Source: Neolentinus lepideus HHB14362 ss-1 (Eukaryota > Basidiomycota > Agaricomycetes > Gloeophyllales > Gloeophyllaceae). From it: a stretch of 64,000 nt of DNA. The translations under genes were made by a program, and so were the position numbers. Of the stretch, positions 36,261 to 48,045 are shown piece after piece. Below the pieces are notes generated by a model. That model did no database searches, was not told the origin of the DNA, and worked only from the letters and a program-made list of their open reading frames with translations. Where the stretch lies: contig KV425569.1 of assembly GCA_001632425.1 (NCBI GenBank), positions 389,487 to 453,486 of the forward strand, read 5' to 3'. Each line of letters begins with the position of its first letter. The stretch's first letter is position 1.

Positions 36261-36600
36261 TGCGCACGGGTCACCTCGTGTTTTCGTCGTTGCGCCGACT
36301 ATCAGATCAGGGCACGCTTGGATTATGGTGAGGCGATCATGACGCTGCGAGGACTCACCACGTTTCGATAAGGCGAGCACACAGACCAGGGCACGTACGA
36401 AGCTTGTATGCGGCCTCTCATGACGCTGCCACGTTTCGATAAGACGAGCCCGCGACCGCAGACTTCGCAATTGAATATTGAAGCGCACCGGATGTCATGT
36501 CAGCATCGTTCCCAAGCTGCAGAGATAAGACCCATCGATGGCTGTTTCTGCGTTCTTCCGACCTGCTCTCATATATATCGGGTCCCCGCGTGCATAACGG

Positions 36601-36985
36601 ATCTCGTCGATGTTCCGTGGATCTCTCGCCCGCGAGTTGCAATTGTGGGATCGGCGCGTGCCAGTGGTCGATAATGGCATGAGGCGGAGTCTGTTATCAG
36701 AGGCGATGCCGCCGTGTATTATTGGCCCTGACACACAGGATTCCCGAGAACACGAGGCCGTTACTCAATCCGCTATGTATCGGCCACTTCCTCGTTGCCT
36801 GGAAGGCTGAGTGGTACGGGCATTGACGAAATCACTATCACCGGAGGCGCGCGCTAATTGGTCTACCTTATGCTCCGCCACCGTCTCGATGGGCGCACCG
36901 GGCTCTTGTGTAATGATAATAAGGATAGTAATGCGAAAGCGTGAGCAGCGGGTGCTGATGTTAAAGTTCTGAGGCCGCGGGTGGC
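36601..36985 (-). pseudogene. Left copy of a direct duplication: 3' end of a DUF6534 gene
   Basis: Closely resembles 39604-40117, which holds the last two exons and 3' flank of DUF6534-B. Shared marks: TCGTCGATGTTCCGTGGATC at the left end, GTGGGATCGGCGCGTG, GAAATCACTATCACCGGAG, and GCTGATGTTAAAGTTC at the right end. The minus-strand read gives NFNIST, an intron-like stretch of ATT/ATC triplets, EPGAPIETVAEHKVDQLA and SGDSDFVNARTT, versus EPGAPIAINIETVTEQKVDQ and SGDSDFINSRTT in the intact gene. The transmembrane exons are missing, so this is a 5'-truncated fragment. Confidence 0.75.
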
Positions 36986-36995
36986 GGAGGAGCGG

Positions 36996-37380
36996 TGCCG
37001 CCCTCCGCACGCAGCTCATGTCCAAGGTCAAGCTCGAGATCGAAGTTGACACCATCCGCCCGGTAATCAGCCGCCTGAACTCCCGGGAGGGTGCACCACC
37101 GCCCCCTACCCCGCCCTCCCGCGCCCCTCGCTGTACCAGCAGCTCTTCCAATCGAACTTCCGGCTCTACACGTCCCACACCCGACTAAGAAAAGGCGCCT
37201 TATTCCGCGCGCCGCGTACATGTAACTTATGCTCTCTGCTCTCTGCTTTGGACCTTGGTGCTTTGGTATAGTGTTTCTACGGTTGTGATATAACACCAAC
37301 TTTCTATGTCTCTTGTATATAGCTATAGTATGCTCTTCTTTCTAGCAGTATCTTCTTTTTAATCTTTCTCTCTTTTCTGT
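36996..37380 (+). pseudogene. 5'-truncated copy of the RING1 3' end
   Basis: Matches RING1 from about 33750: GCCGCCCTCCGC, ATGTCCAAGG[TC]CAAGCTCGAG, CTCGAG[AG]TCGA, CAGCAGCTCTTCCAATCG (RING1: CAGCAGCTCCTCCAGTCG), then the 3' UTR with AAGAAAAGGCGCC, CGCGTAACTTATGCT-like and TCTTGTATATAGCTA. Large parts of the Pro-rich coding tail and four of the five 32-bp repeat units are absent. It abuts the DUF6534 fragment on its left in head-to-head orientation. Confidence 0.7.
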
Positions 37381-37626
37381 TCTTTCATGCTGGGGAGTGC
37401 GAGTGCATTCACCGAGTTGGATGTTGCGCATCCAAATTAGGAGATGTGGCTGTGTAACACCAAGCATCTCTATTGGCTTTCACACAGGCGGATGTGATCG
37501 ACGAGCCCCTTACTCACCGAATTACTAGAGGTCGGGCCTTTGTCGACCTCTCACTCCTGTCCTCCCAGGTAAGCAACGACCGTCACTGCTCAAGCTTTTC
37601 TGCGCCCTCTCGTCAACACATCCAAC
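37381..37626. other. Short intergenic stretch before the protease pseudogene
   Basis: No feature seen. Confidence 0.3.
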
Positions 37627-39580
37627 ATGGCTCCTCCGAGTGAATGCTACTTACTGTCTTCTCCTCGTTCTACTTACCAGCATTTTCTTTAGACGGTTTG
37701 CCATTCACCGATAAGCAATCAAAGGAAGCTGGTCTTTTGGGTGAAGGAGAGTCCCTTAGTCATTTTGCGCGTCTATCCCACACTTACCACCCCACTTCAG
37801 GCGTTTCCGAGTCCGTCGTACAGACATTAAAGTTGATGGCTGAGCACCCGGGAGACTTGGGCGAGTCCCTTAGCTTCTTTCCGTATCTGTACCACACTTC
37901 CCACTTTGCATTTAGATCTGTACCTGTTCGCGCTCTAGTGCATGAACGACTCGGGCCGTCGCAGGTCCGCAGAGTCGACCCTTAGCGATGCGTCTACCGT
38001 ACTCCCTACCGCCTCTAATGCCACCGCTGACTCCCCATACGAGATCTCGGAGTGGGAGAGGACCACCTACTACAACGGTATCTCTCCCCACCCTCCTGAG
38101 CTCCTCTACCGCTCGGATCTCCTCGAAAATCCTTTCCCCCCTTCCCCAACCCCGTGGGCGGACACCCTAATCTCCCTACCAAGACCATCCATGGAGTTTT
38201 TGGTACGCCCCTCAACGCTGTCTGGGACACTGTCGGTCCCCAGATCCGTGACTGCTTGACAGCTCGGAAGATTCGTTACACAGCCATCCAGCCAGCTCGT
38301 TTCATCACCCACGACGAAGAAGGGAATAGTAGGTCGCTCACTCTAGGAGCTTCCAGAAACAAGGCTGTCAAGTCCACCCCTTCTGCACGTCACCAGAGAC
38401 ACTAACCGCTCCCACTACGTCCGTCGCTTCATGATTTCTGCGCTCGGCATGCCTATCGTTGCTGAGGAGAGGGAGGCCGCTGATGCTCAGGGGAATGTCA
38501 CACTGTTATTCCACGAGAACAAGGACATGTGCGGCAACTTTAGCGCCAGGGTCTTCGCCGTTAGCAACTGCCACGTTCTCCGCGAGCGCACCATTGTCAC
38601 GTACGAGTTCAAGGGCCCTGGCGCACCTCGCCAGCACGTTCGACTTGCCGGGTTCCGTCGATTCTAGCACGGCCTCGACGAGATTAAATCCTGCGTCTGT
38701 GGCCACGGAATTGACGCCGAACTCTTGGCTAGGGAGATTGTGGAGTTGGAGGCGAACCAGGAGAGCGAGGACCCGAAGGAGGCCACGGAGGACAAGGCGG
38801 CCGCGGACGCTAAGCGGATCAAATTGGCCAGAGGAGGATATCGGCGAGCTCGAGACCTTTTACAATGATTGCAACAGCCAGTGGAGTAATCTTGCGCGCC
38901 GAAACATCGGCTATGTCCATTGGGTTCCCTCGATCTCTGTCGACGTTGAGGGTCGCCACTGTACCAAGGATATTGGTACGTTCGAGGTTGATGCGAGGAG
39001 GTTCAGACGCCAGTTCAAGGGCAACGTCGTCGACTTGGGTGCGTTTTGCCTCATCTTTCCCATAATTACCTCATCTAATATAATAAAAACAACCTTCAGG
39101 AGTCAAGTTACTCCCCAGCAACTTACCAGCATGTTCTACGATGAAAGTAACGGTAAGAGAGTGTTCAAGTTCCCCGCTGATCGCGAGCTCAGGATCAATG
39201 GTTGGCTCACACGCGAGCTCAATCCCGACTGTTTCGACAGCAACGGCAAACCCTGCCTCGTCGTCATGAAGGACGGTTACACCCCCAACCTTACAGTTGG
39301 ATGCTACGCTGGCTTGGAGGCCTACATTTGCGATGGCCTTGGCGTTGAGTCCATGGAACTGGCCGTCTATAACTACGATAAGCAGTCCGGCTCGTTCTCT
39401 GACAAGGGCGACTCGGGCTCGCTCGTCTTCGATGGCATGGGTCATATGGTCGGTATTGTCCACACTGGGATGTGGAAAGGCTTGTGGAACCACGTGACTT
39501 ACGCTACTCCGGCCTGGTGGGCCATCGAGCAACTCAAACTCGAGTATCCGCACCCCGAGTTCAATCGCGAGGCCTTCTAA
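37627..39580 (+). pseudogene. Trypsin-like serine protease domain protein, disabled copy
   Basis: The read starts MAPP at 37627 and continues over small introns as NGLPFTDKQSKEAGLLG, VSESVVQTLKLMAEHPGDL, DLYLFAL. Lesions: TAG at 37936-37938; a frame change near 38150 before PTKTIHGVFGTPLNAVWD; another near 38390 before RDTNRSHYVRRFMISALGMP; TAG at 38665-38667 after RLAGFRRF; and a frame change near 38830 before EEDIGELETFYNDCNSQWS. The protease signature survives: SNCHVLRE (catalytic His context) and DKGDSGSLVFDG (catalytic Ser), with VGIVHTGMWKG after it, ending EFNREAF. One intron (about 39040-39100) can be read through. At least four independent breaks make a functional product unlikely. 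It lies between the two copies of the DUF6534 3'-end duplication. Confidence 0.75.
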
Positions 39581-39603
39581 ACGCGAACGACGTGCTCTCA
39601 TTA

Positions 39604-40117
39604 TACAGATCTCGTCGATGTTCCGTGGATCTTTCGTGTAGTTTGGCTGTGTGCCCACAGAAGTGAGCTGCGAGTTGTGCTGTGGGATCGGCGCGTGGTA
39701 ATTATGGACTTGATAATGGCACGAGGCGGGACCCTGTTATCAGAGGCGATGCTGGCGTGTATATCATTATTATTATTGGCGCTGTGACAAACAAGATTTC
39801 CTAGACAACGTGGCCCGTTATTTAATTATCACTCAATCCTTCTTGCTGCTATGCATCGACCACTTCCTGGTTTGTTTGACAGGCTGAGTCTTGGTGGTAC
39901 GTGAATTGATGAAATCACTATCACCGGAGTCGCGCACCAATTGGTCCACCTTTTGCTCCGTCACCGTCTCGATGTTGATCGCGATGGGCGCGCCGGGCTC
40001 GTCGCTGGGCATCTGTGTAATAATAATAATAATGATAATAATGCGAAAGCGTGGGTCTGAGCGAGGAGCGGCGCGTACCTGGGTGCTGATGTTAAAGTTC
40101 GGAGGCCGCGGGTAGTT
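39604..40117. repeat. Right copy of the direct duplication (DUF6534-B 3' end and flank)
   Basis: Partner of 36601-36985, same orientation, about 3.0 kb apart, with short indels (for example ATT expansions near 39760 and 40018). Confidence 0.75.
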
Positions 40118-41834
40118 GCCGTGACCGTTGGCGAAAGAGCGGCGGGGCCGCGAGCCCGAGGCCGGGGTCATGTTTACAGCGGGGACGATGTCGGGCTTCG
40201 GAGAGGTGCGGGCGTTTAGAGAAGCAAGTAGGGCGTTGAGGTAAACTGGAGGAGGCGTAATAAAGCATTGGGTTTGCCTAAACTGAAATGGTGGATGCAC
40301 GTACCCTTCCCCAGGACGAAACCAAAGCCCACGGAAATAAGGTTCCTCGGCATGATTGCATACTGGATGGACGTGTCAGGATCAGCGCAGGAGGTGCTGG
40401 GGGAGCGCACACGTACGGTCAGGAAAATGCATGTTGAGCAGAGACTGTAACGAAGGCATTCGTCAACTATTCCACTGTTACGTCCTACGAAATCGCGTAC
40501 CCTGATATTATGCCAGTGTTGATGCCATATATAACGAGAACGTTCGGAATGTCCATGCTGTATGTTTCTTGGTTACTGCGATTCGGACCGCGCTGGAGCG
40601 TCTCTCCACTTACGGTTTGGCGTCAGCTCTGCTTCGCCGCAGAAACGAAGTGTTCATGACAGCGATTGAGGAATCCGTAAGCATGGCGCAGGCGTAGACA
40701 ATGTATAGCATCCACTGTTGGCCGCAGATCAGTGAGTGATTGGGATCAGGGCTGAGAGCGAAGACTTCCAGATAACTTCTGGTATCCTGCAAGTGACTCG
40801 GCCTTTTGACTGCAATAATGGGTGAGGTTTGGTCATAGCAATCAAAGGGATTCCTTACGCTTCCGAGGCATAAACTACAGCGGATCTCAGTCATTGTTTT
40901 TCTTCTGAGCAGAAAAGACTCACCGAATCCGAGCACTTGCAGGGGAGTGGGTTATAACATCGTATCTGCTATCAGGACATAGCAGCTTACCAAGAACGAT
41001 AAAAGCCGGTACCGCCTAGGAACATCAGTCTTGTGTGCCTGATTTGTTAAGTAGTACTCACCATGATGGGTGCAATGTACTTCTTGTTGCTAACTGGAAG
41101 AAAGATTTAGTGTTATTATGCACCAGAGGAAACCTAGAACGAACGTCTCCAAATCCTCTCTAGGAATATTCTAAGTCCATACGCCGTCATGACAAAGGCT
41201 GTCAGAATGAAACATGTAGGCGCACCCTCTGATCATAAAATTACTGAGGCCCTGCGAGAGAGATTAGATCCCATACTACCATAAGTCGGAGGAAATACTT
41301 CACAGTGATGACGACTTGAACCTGGTACGAATAAGCCGCTATCATGAGCAATGAAAAGATGCATCAGCGCGTACCGTTAAACTCCTGTAATCTTCAATTA
41401 GCAAACGGACATCAGTGGTCATGAAACGACGGACCATGTTGTGTATTGAAGGACGAAAAGATTGCCGAAGTGGGAAACGGCATACCAGTAGAACGTCCGT
41501 CCGATGAACACCAAATGCAGAATGTCGAAAAGCCTGCATGTGTGTTAATTTGTAGATACGACCTTCAAGTTGGTGGAAGATGAAGCTCCATACCACAGGA
41601 GAGCGACCTAAAAGACGATATCTATTCGCCTATCCATTGAGCATTGATTACAGGACGTACCGATGACTTCAGAAGGAACGGATCTTCTCTTTTTTTGCAC
41701 TCATGAAAATAAAGAAAGGCCTGAGCATTGGTAACACCGAAGAGAATCGCGGATACTAAAATTCCAAGGAAGAGGGCTCCGAGAGAGTTATCCAAGGTTA
41801 ACATATTATGTCCAGGGATGCCCATGGCAGACAT
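39833..41834 (-). CDS. DUF6534-type multi-pass membrane protein, probably intact (DUF6534-B)
   Basis: Start proposed at MSAMGIPGHN (41834; an upstream ATG at 41849 is in frame). Blocks in order: LTLDNSLGALFLGILVSAIL, FGVTNAQAFLYFHECKKRED, VALLWLFDILHLVFIGRTFY, AVSHFGNLFVLQYTTWSLT, VQVVITGLSNFMIRGIF, WRLSNKKYIAPIM, AVPAFIVLG, QWMLYIVYACAMLTDSSIAV, FLRRSRADAKP, IPNVLVIYGINTGIISG, YAIMPRNLISVGFGFVLGKV and YLNALLASLNAR, then a Pro/Ser-rich tail. Splices are GT-AG and in frame except the junction near 40800-40930, where I cannot find a clean phase match; that exon join is uncertain. The last intron contains an ATT/ATC microsatellite. It ends tail-to-tail with the protease pseudogene. Confidence 0.68.
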
Positions 41835-41849
41835 GCCGTGAAAACACAA

Positions 41850-43216
41850 GCGTCGGGGAGTGTATTATTATGCAGGACGCCGCCTCGTATTTATCGCAGA
41901 ACAATATTGAATGAGCGCCCAAGAATGGAAGGCGGAGTGCGGGACCATCTACCTCCCCGCGCCAGGGTCGAAACATGAGTCTCTATTCAGAACAGGTCGT
42001 GTTTGACTGGAGAGCGCCATAGCATTCCTGTTGAAAATCAGTGAGACCGATGCGACAGTCTCGTTACCCTGCCTGGCCCGATTCCTTAGCTACCGCGAAG
42101 CGTCGAAGAAACAAGGAACCGATCCGTCCGAAAGCGGAGATTGGCCCAATGCGAGTTATGGGTCAAAGGACTTTTTTGAGCGTACTTTGCCGAAAATACG
42201 GACACTATTAATCTCACCTGAACTGAGGCCCGGCTCAAAAGCATTGCCTGGATGCTAATCAATGCACCTGCCAAGAAGAGAAAAAACGGCGATATAAGAG
42301 GATGGTTGACTGACAACCTTGTGTGACAGGAATGGAAGAACCTTGTCCATGTCTATTGGCCGTCTCCGCCCATCATTTCCTTTCCAAGAGGATAGCACCA
42401 AGGGATCAGTGCAAAACTAGGGTGTAGGGTGTTGGGAAGGTAGATGCCAGTTCGTTCATGGAAGTTTTTCTGCTGTGAGCATTGATAGAAAGGAATACAA
42501 AACCTTGATTCGATCCTTTGGAGTACCACATGAATAATGGTTGCAACAATACCATATCGCATAATCTCGAGAAGTACCGGTTGCAGGAGCACTACTCTAA
42601 TGCCGTAGTGTGGAGTCGCGAGGCAGAACATCGTGTACCTGCCACGAAATGAGGGCACAGAGATTATGGACAGAACGCCAATGGAATCGCGTCATTATAG
42701 CTTCAACACCTTCCTATCAACTTCTTGCGAGTCGTGATCCACACGCCGTAGACCTTGAAAAGTCAAAGTCTGTCTATTGTTCATAGATGACGCCGGAAAT
42801 AAAGATATCTAGGAAGCAGTGGTAATCGGAGGAAATTGAATGGATTAGACTATCATCATACGAACGCACCTGTATCGAGAGAATGCCACATACCAAGTGC
42901 CGTTGCTGCGAGCCCGAATGAGCGCTGCGACGACGGGATGTCCATAGCGCCAATATATTAGTACATCACCCTTGGAAGGAACAAATATCCTGAGCTCCTC
43001 TTAGCCAAGTGTGGGATGAAGAAAGTTGTGATGATTTACCAGGCGTGATTGCTGGTCTAAGATATATTGGCTTACCGTTCCCATCCGGCGGAGGCGCAAT
43101 GTCAAAGACCACCAGAACGGATGATACCACACTGAGTATTGATGGATCACTTAACTATCTTCCCGGGCAGACACTGCAGGGTTCTAAATGCCAAAAAGGA
43201 TAACGCGAGTTTATAG
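41850..43216. other. Intergenic with a repeated degraded segment
   Basis: Minus-strand frames with hydrophobic stretches (42658-42353 and 42316-42086) but no assignable family. 43009-43105 resembles 46341-46445 in the same orientation; on the minus strand they read APPPDGNG and APPLDENG respectively. Confidence 0.35.
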
Positions 43217-44302
43217 GTGATGCTCCTCCATCCACCGCTTGTCTTCACTCTTTTAGAAGGCTCGTCGGTGATGTCGTGGCACTTGCGTTTCTTGGACGCT
43301 CGCATATTTCCGCCTCCTTCAGGCACTATCTCAGGAGACTCAAGCGTGGATGTGACAATCGCTGGGGCAGGGACCTCTTGGAGCTTCTCGTTAAATTCGA
43401 GAGGGATCCTCGCCATACGTTGGTCCGCGTCCTTGGATTCTAAACCAACCCGCAGCTTCCTGAAGGTAGTAAGGGACTTCGGATCTTTAAGCCCCAAGCC
43501 AGTCCGTGGTCCCGGACTTACTGAGCTGAGGCTGAGTCTCAGCAGTGACACGCGCCTCATAAAGGGCAAGTCCAACGACATCGGATTCTCGAACGGTGGC
43601 ACTAGATAGGAGGTGTTTATCAACACTCACGTCTTGCGACATGGGGTCATTACGCAGGAAGACGAGATGATCGTCGTCGTCGCGAGCAGGACGTAAATCC
43701 GTCTCCGAACAACCAGGCTTCTCCCGTATCATTTCCAGGATCCTGTTGGCTAGTTCACAAAACGGCGCGTATCTCCCTCGTTCGCCTGTGATTTCGCGAC
43801 TAGGGAAGATCAATGCATCATCAAGTTGATATTAAGGAACGTCAGACGTACAAGTTGAGCAGTAAATTCTGTAGATTATTCATCTTCTTTTCTCGCTGCC
43901 CACCATGGACAGGTTCTGAGAAAGCAGACTCCATCGTTCCTTCCTCGATATCATTCGTCCGTTCAGTGTTACACAAGACAACGGCATCGCTCAGCAAGCT
44001 TTGAAGCACGTCGCTCAGCCGCTCAACAGTAGTGTCTTTCGTCTCCATGACCAGACTCAGAAGAAATAGTAGGAAGGTGTGAAACTGTACCGTCTCGGTC
44101 CATTTCTCATACACATCTTTCACATCGTACACACTGTATTTTTAAACAGCGCGATTAGTCAGACACACATCACACTCGAAACATGGAAGAACGCGCACTT
44201 GGCACCGATGAAATCTCGACTTGTTCGCCGGGATTGACTCGACTGGGTGCCAGATGTAGAGACATGTCCACGAGGTTTCGGGGGTGTAGTTGGCGGATCC
44301 AT
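43217..44302 (-). pseudogene. Truncated FunK1 kinase pseudogene
   Basis: Homologous to the N-terminal third of the kinase at 23941. It starts MDPPTTPPK (44302), uses the same first intron (donor AA|gtgcgc, acceptor atacag), then VYDVKDVYEKWTETV, LLFLLSLVM, GERGRYAPFCELANRILEMI. A deletion of 26 nt relative to the intact copy, after DWLGA, shifts the frame into TAA (about 43495). Beyond it, another frame resumes TTFRKLRVGLESKD and RKCHDITDEPSKRVK. Homology stops near 43217, before the catalytic core; no HRD or DFD region follows. It cannot encode a kinase. Confidence 0.85.
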
Positions 44303-45058
44303 ACGTGTGGCTTGAGTTCGGTCGCGGGTAGCGTGTTCTTTGGTTGTGTTTGCGCAATCACGTGGTCGCGGCTGACTGTGAACTCTGTTACGTCTTCGAG
44401 ACTAAACAGAGGAGATCTGATTATTTCAAGGTAAACTACACGAGTTTATATACACAGAATAACTCCACTATGATATAAGACAAGAGAAATATGAGTCAGA
44501 AGAATATCCAAGGCACAAGGTACAAAGTGGATTAAGTGGAGAATTACGACATAACTACGGAAAAGGGAACATGGAAAATACGAACAAATATACTGCTCTA
44601 CATGACTTATGTCACACGAAAATTAGGTTGTACAACTCCGTCGACTTTGCTGTTGGCTGGTGAGTACTAGTGGAGGACACTGACATGAACAAATGTATCT
44701 ATGGATTGCGAACATACAACGCTAAGATTCCTTACGTATTTTGATAGCAACACTTCTAGGCAAGCTCACAATCCACATACTCGTGACAGACGCGTCATTG
44801 TGCTCATTACCCTGGAAGTACTCGCACAACTACGTCCCAATCCTCTATCGTATCATCCTGATACAATCAAGGAGCATAATTAAGTAATATGATTGTCTTT
44901 GATAATCCCCTGACGATACAACTATCAACAGCACTGTTCACTTCGATTCACAGTACGAATACAGAATTGGGCTACAGAGGCGAACAGATGCTCATTGATA
45001 CACTCGCTTCCGAACCTACAATACAAAGAGTCCATGTGAAAGAGATGCAACTGTCCAT
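44303..45058. other. Intergenic
   Basis: AT-rich, no family recognised. Confidence 0.35.
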
Positions 45059-45447
45059 TTATTGCGTAACGTGCGCGGCATCATGGGGCTACAGCACAAT
45101 CAGTCTCATCTCCTCTCTAACTATACCGCGGGGAAACTCACCGCGTTCTTCATGTCCAAGATTTGTGCGAGCAGGTTGAACTCCTTCTCGGTAGCAGTCG
45201 AGGTGCCCGTGCAGACTGCGTGGACAAGCCTCACATCAACTATCCTTATCGAGACGAAAACACGATAAGACGTACTGTCGATGACTCGCTGCTCAGGCTC
45301 GCCCATCTCCTGTGCGATCTGGGTGTAGGACAAGCCTAAAGGAAATCGCGAATGTCAGTAAGCTACCGACGTTCCATAAAGCGCATTCAGCGCACCTTTC
45401 TTGTCCTTGGCGGCGCGGAGAGCGGTACAGCGGGGGTCGGGGGCCAT
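45059..45447 (-). CDS. Small helix-turn-helix protein resembling the N-terminal domain of cyanase
   Basis: Four exons on the minus strand: 45447-45396, 45335-45276, 45215-45142 and 45088-45059, with three introns of 60, 60 and 53 bp. Total 216 nt, 71 aa. It reads MAPDPRCTALRAAKDKKG, LSYTQIAQEMGEPEQRVID, ICTGTSTATEKEFNLLAQIL, DMKNAPHDAAHVTQ. The pattern KKG-LSYTxIAxxxGxxEQxVxxI-TG-xPTxxEF is that of the cyanase/XRE-type helical domain. The catalytic C-terminal half of cyanase (Arg, Glu and Ser of the active site) is absent, so it is not a cyanate hydratase; binding partner and role are unknown. All splice joins are in frame, which argues for a functional gene. Confidence 0.75.
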
Positions 45448-48045
45448 AGCGTCTGTGGATTGTATGCGTCGAAGTGGGTGAGGAGGTAAACAGGAGGAAG
45501 CGACCCTCTATATAGCGATCGGGAGGCCCCCTGCTGGGGTGTAAATGCTTGAAATGGATTGGCTGGAGGAGGAGCAGGAGTCACATGATCGTTATCGGTG
45601 TGGCCATCGCGTCGACGTTATCTTATCTGAGCAGGGCGATCAGTGAGCTGCCACCGTAAGCGTCGAGAACATATATTCCAGTAGTATGGCAAACAACTCA
45701 GAACGACGAACACGTTGTTAATCTGACGGCGTCCTGGAGATTGGCGGCTCCCTTGAGGCTTGCTTGACCTTCGAGATCATTCGAGAATTTCACAGCAGAC
45801 TGCGGGACACTACTCAATGCTGTAACGTTAACTCTTATACATCTCTGATATGATTACATCTGAATAGGATGTGAGACGAAAGGGTCAAGGCAGGAAAACA
45901 AATCGTACCTCGCCGGAATTTGCACTGAAGCGAGGCTTAAGCTCAAGCTCAAGCCCGTACGACCCGTTCAAGTTTACTCTGGAAACTCCGATAGTGAAAT
46001 GCAAGAATACTCCCCAGTGCGAATGTCCTAGAACTCTACAGCCTAGACCTTCATGGTCGCAACTCGCGAGCATGTCCGATTAACCTAGAGAACAGATAGA
46101 AGCGTCAAGAAGAAACGAGAAGGTTCGTGAAGCAAGCTGCGATCGATTAGATGCTTGTTTTATGAAGGTAGACCGCTACAGCACGTTGAACTGTAGCAGG
46201 TCAGAGCAGGGCAGCTCAGTCGAGTAGGAGACAGCACTGCGGGAGGAAGTTACTCTGCGTGTGGGGGCAAAGGGCTTCGATACACCGCGGATGGCCATGG
46301 TTTGGAGCGAGCAAACATTCTGAAATCTTCACAATCCCATGTGGAATGAAAAAGAGTTGTGATGACCTACTTAGCTATACCAGGCATCATTGCAGGTTTG
46401 AGAGAGATTCGCTCACCGTTCTCATCCAACGGAGGCGCAATCCAGAGTCTGGTTATCTAGATCGTAGAAGCGACCGGTAGAACGATTCAGATATCTACGT
46501 AGTACTTCGGAGCTGTTCTTACTGGGACTTTCTAACAAGTCCTGAATGGAAATGTAGGTGGTACTCACATGCGCAGGGATAAGTCGGAACCTACAAGTCA
46601 ATTAGCGTGATCGCGGGAGTACTACTACGTCGAATCGAACAAATCATTCATGCAAGGGACAGCCTGGAGGCGAGTATGGGAGCCTATGTATGATATACAG
46701 GTATCAAGCTCTCAAGCTTTAAATCCCGATTGTAATTGTAAATGGAGCAAATCTGTTCGAGCAAATCCGAAGGGGTCGCCACAAAGTCCAAGTTCGAACA
46801 GTTCCGAGTCGAACACGATGATCATGATGTTCGAGAGTCCGGGGTCCGACTCGGCATAGTTGCCTTCATTACTGCAACGAGTACTGTCCACCTTGCAATT
46901 ATTAATAATTATAATATGAGCATCTCAGCACCAGCCGCGCTAAACTTCTTAACTCTTTCTACTTAGGCGTCAAACCTTTACACTTTGGATCCTTGCAGCT
47001 TGCCTTGGAATATTGACGGAGTATTCAAGTTGGCAGAATATTTCCGTTCTATCTGCCCGTTCGATGGCGAACTCAGATACCACACTACAGACGATCTAGT
47101 GGTCCATCCAGTCCTATGGATTCGTACCGCTCGGACCTTTCAAGCGCCAATTTGGCAGATGCTATGCAGTCCGATGGGCTCGACACGTGACAGAGGAATT
47201 ATATATCAAGCTACAAGTATTTCGCGATCACCTGTGCTCTTACGGCTGGCTCTCAGCATTGCCACCGGCTCCGAAGCAGGAAGTCTCTCGTTCATCGCAA
47301 TATGTCGCTGTTATAAGACAGAGATGTCTCGGAAACACGTACGTCCCATCACCAATGGCGTATCCTGGAGCTATTTATTCTTTGGATAATCTGATAAGCC
47401 GCTTGTAATCTGTGGGGAATAGTTCTTTCCGGGGCTATGTACCCATGCTGATAGTCTTCATTGCCACCTCCGGAGTCTCCACCCATTGGTTTGCTCCGCA
47501 AGACGAATGTGGCATGCGAACCCGCATCGATGATATCGTCTCACGTTACTACGTGTTTACCTGCGGAGATGTGATATACATGTCGCAGATTCGAGCTAAT
47601 CTTAGGCGACTTTCTCAGTTTGGCTGCGAGACTCGTGAGCCCGCTGAGCGCGTGATGTTGGTTATAACTGGCAAGTACTTTACAGCCTGTTCGTTGATTC
47701 AGATAAGCAGTGTCACCACTAAATGAGTTTTTATCGCATGCCGTCTGGGCATATAGTGCACTGGTTTATGTCTTTCTATGTCCACGCTCTCTCGTGTATC
47801 ACCTAGTGCGAGGATAACCGCCTTTCTCATACACTCTAAATGTGGATGTCGGATTGCAGTGCTGATCGTACAAAGCCTTGAATCAAGACATCAAGATATC
47901 ATTCTAACGGCTCCCGTTCGTGGGTGGACTTGTTGCATTACTTCAGTCGAATGACAGCATCAGCATCCAGAAATATATGATATATATCTGGTATGAAGAT
48001 GCGAAAAATGGTGTCCGTTACCTTCCCTCTCCGACTCGTAACGAG
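45448..48045. other. 2.6 kb without a recognised gene
   Basis: Contains 46341-46445, a diverged copy of 43009-43105. Plus-strand frames at 46985-47726 show no family resemblance. Possibly remnants of membrane-protein genes. Confidence 0.3.
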
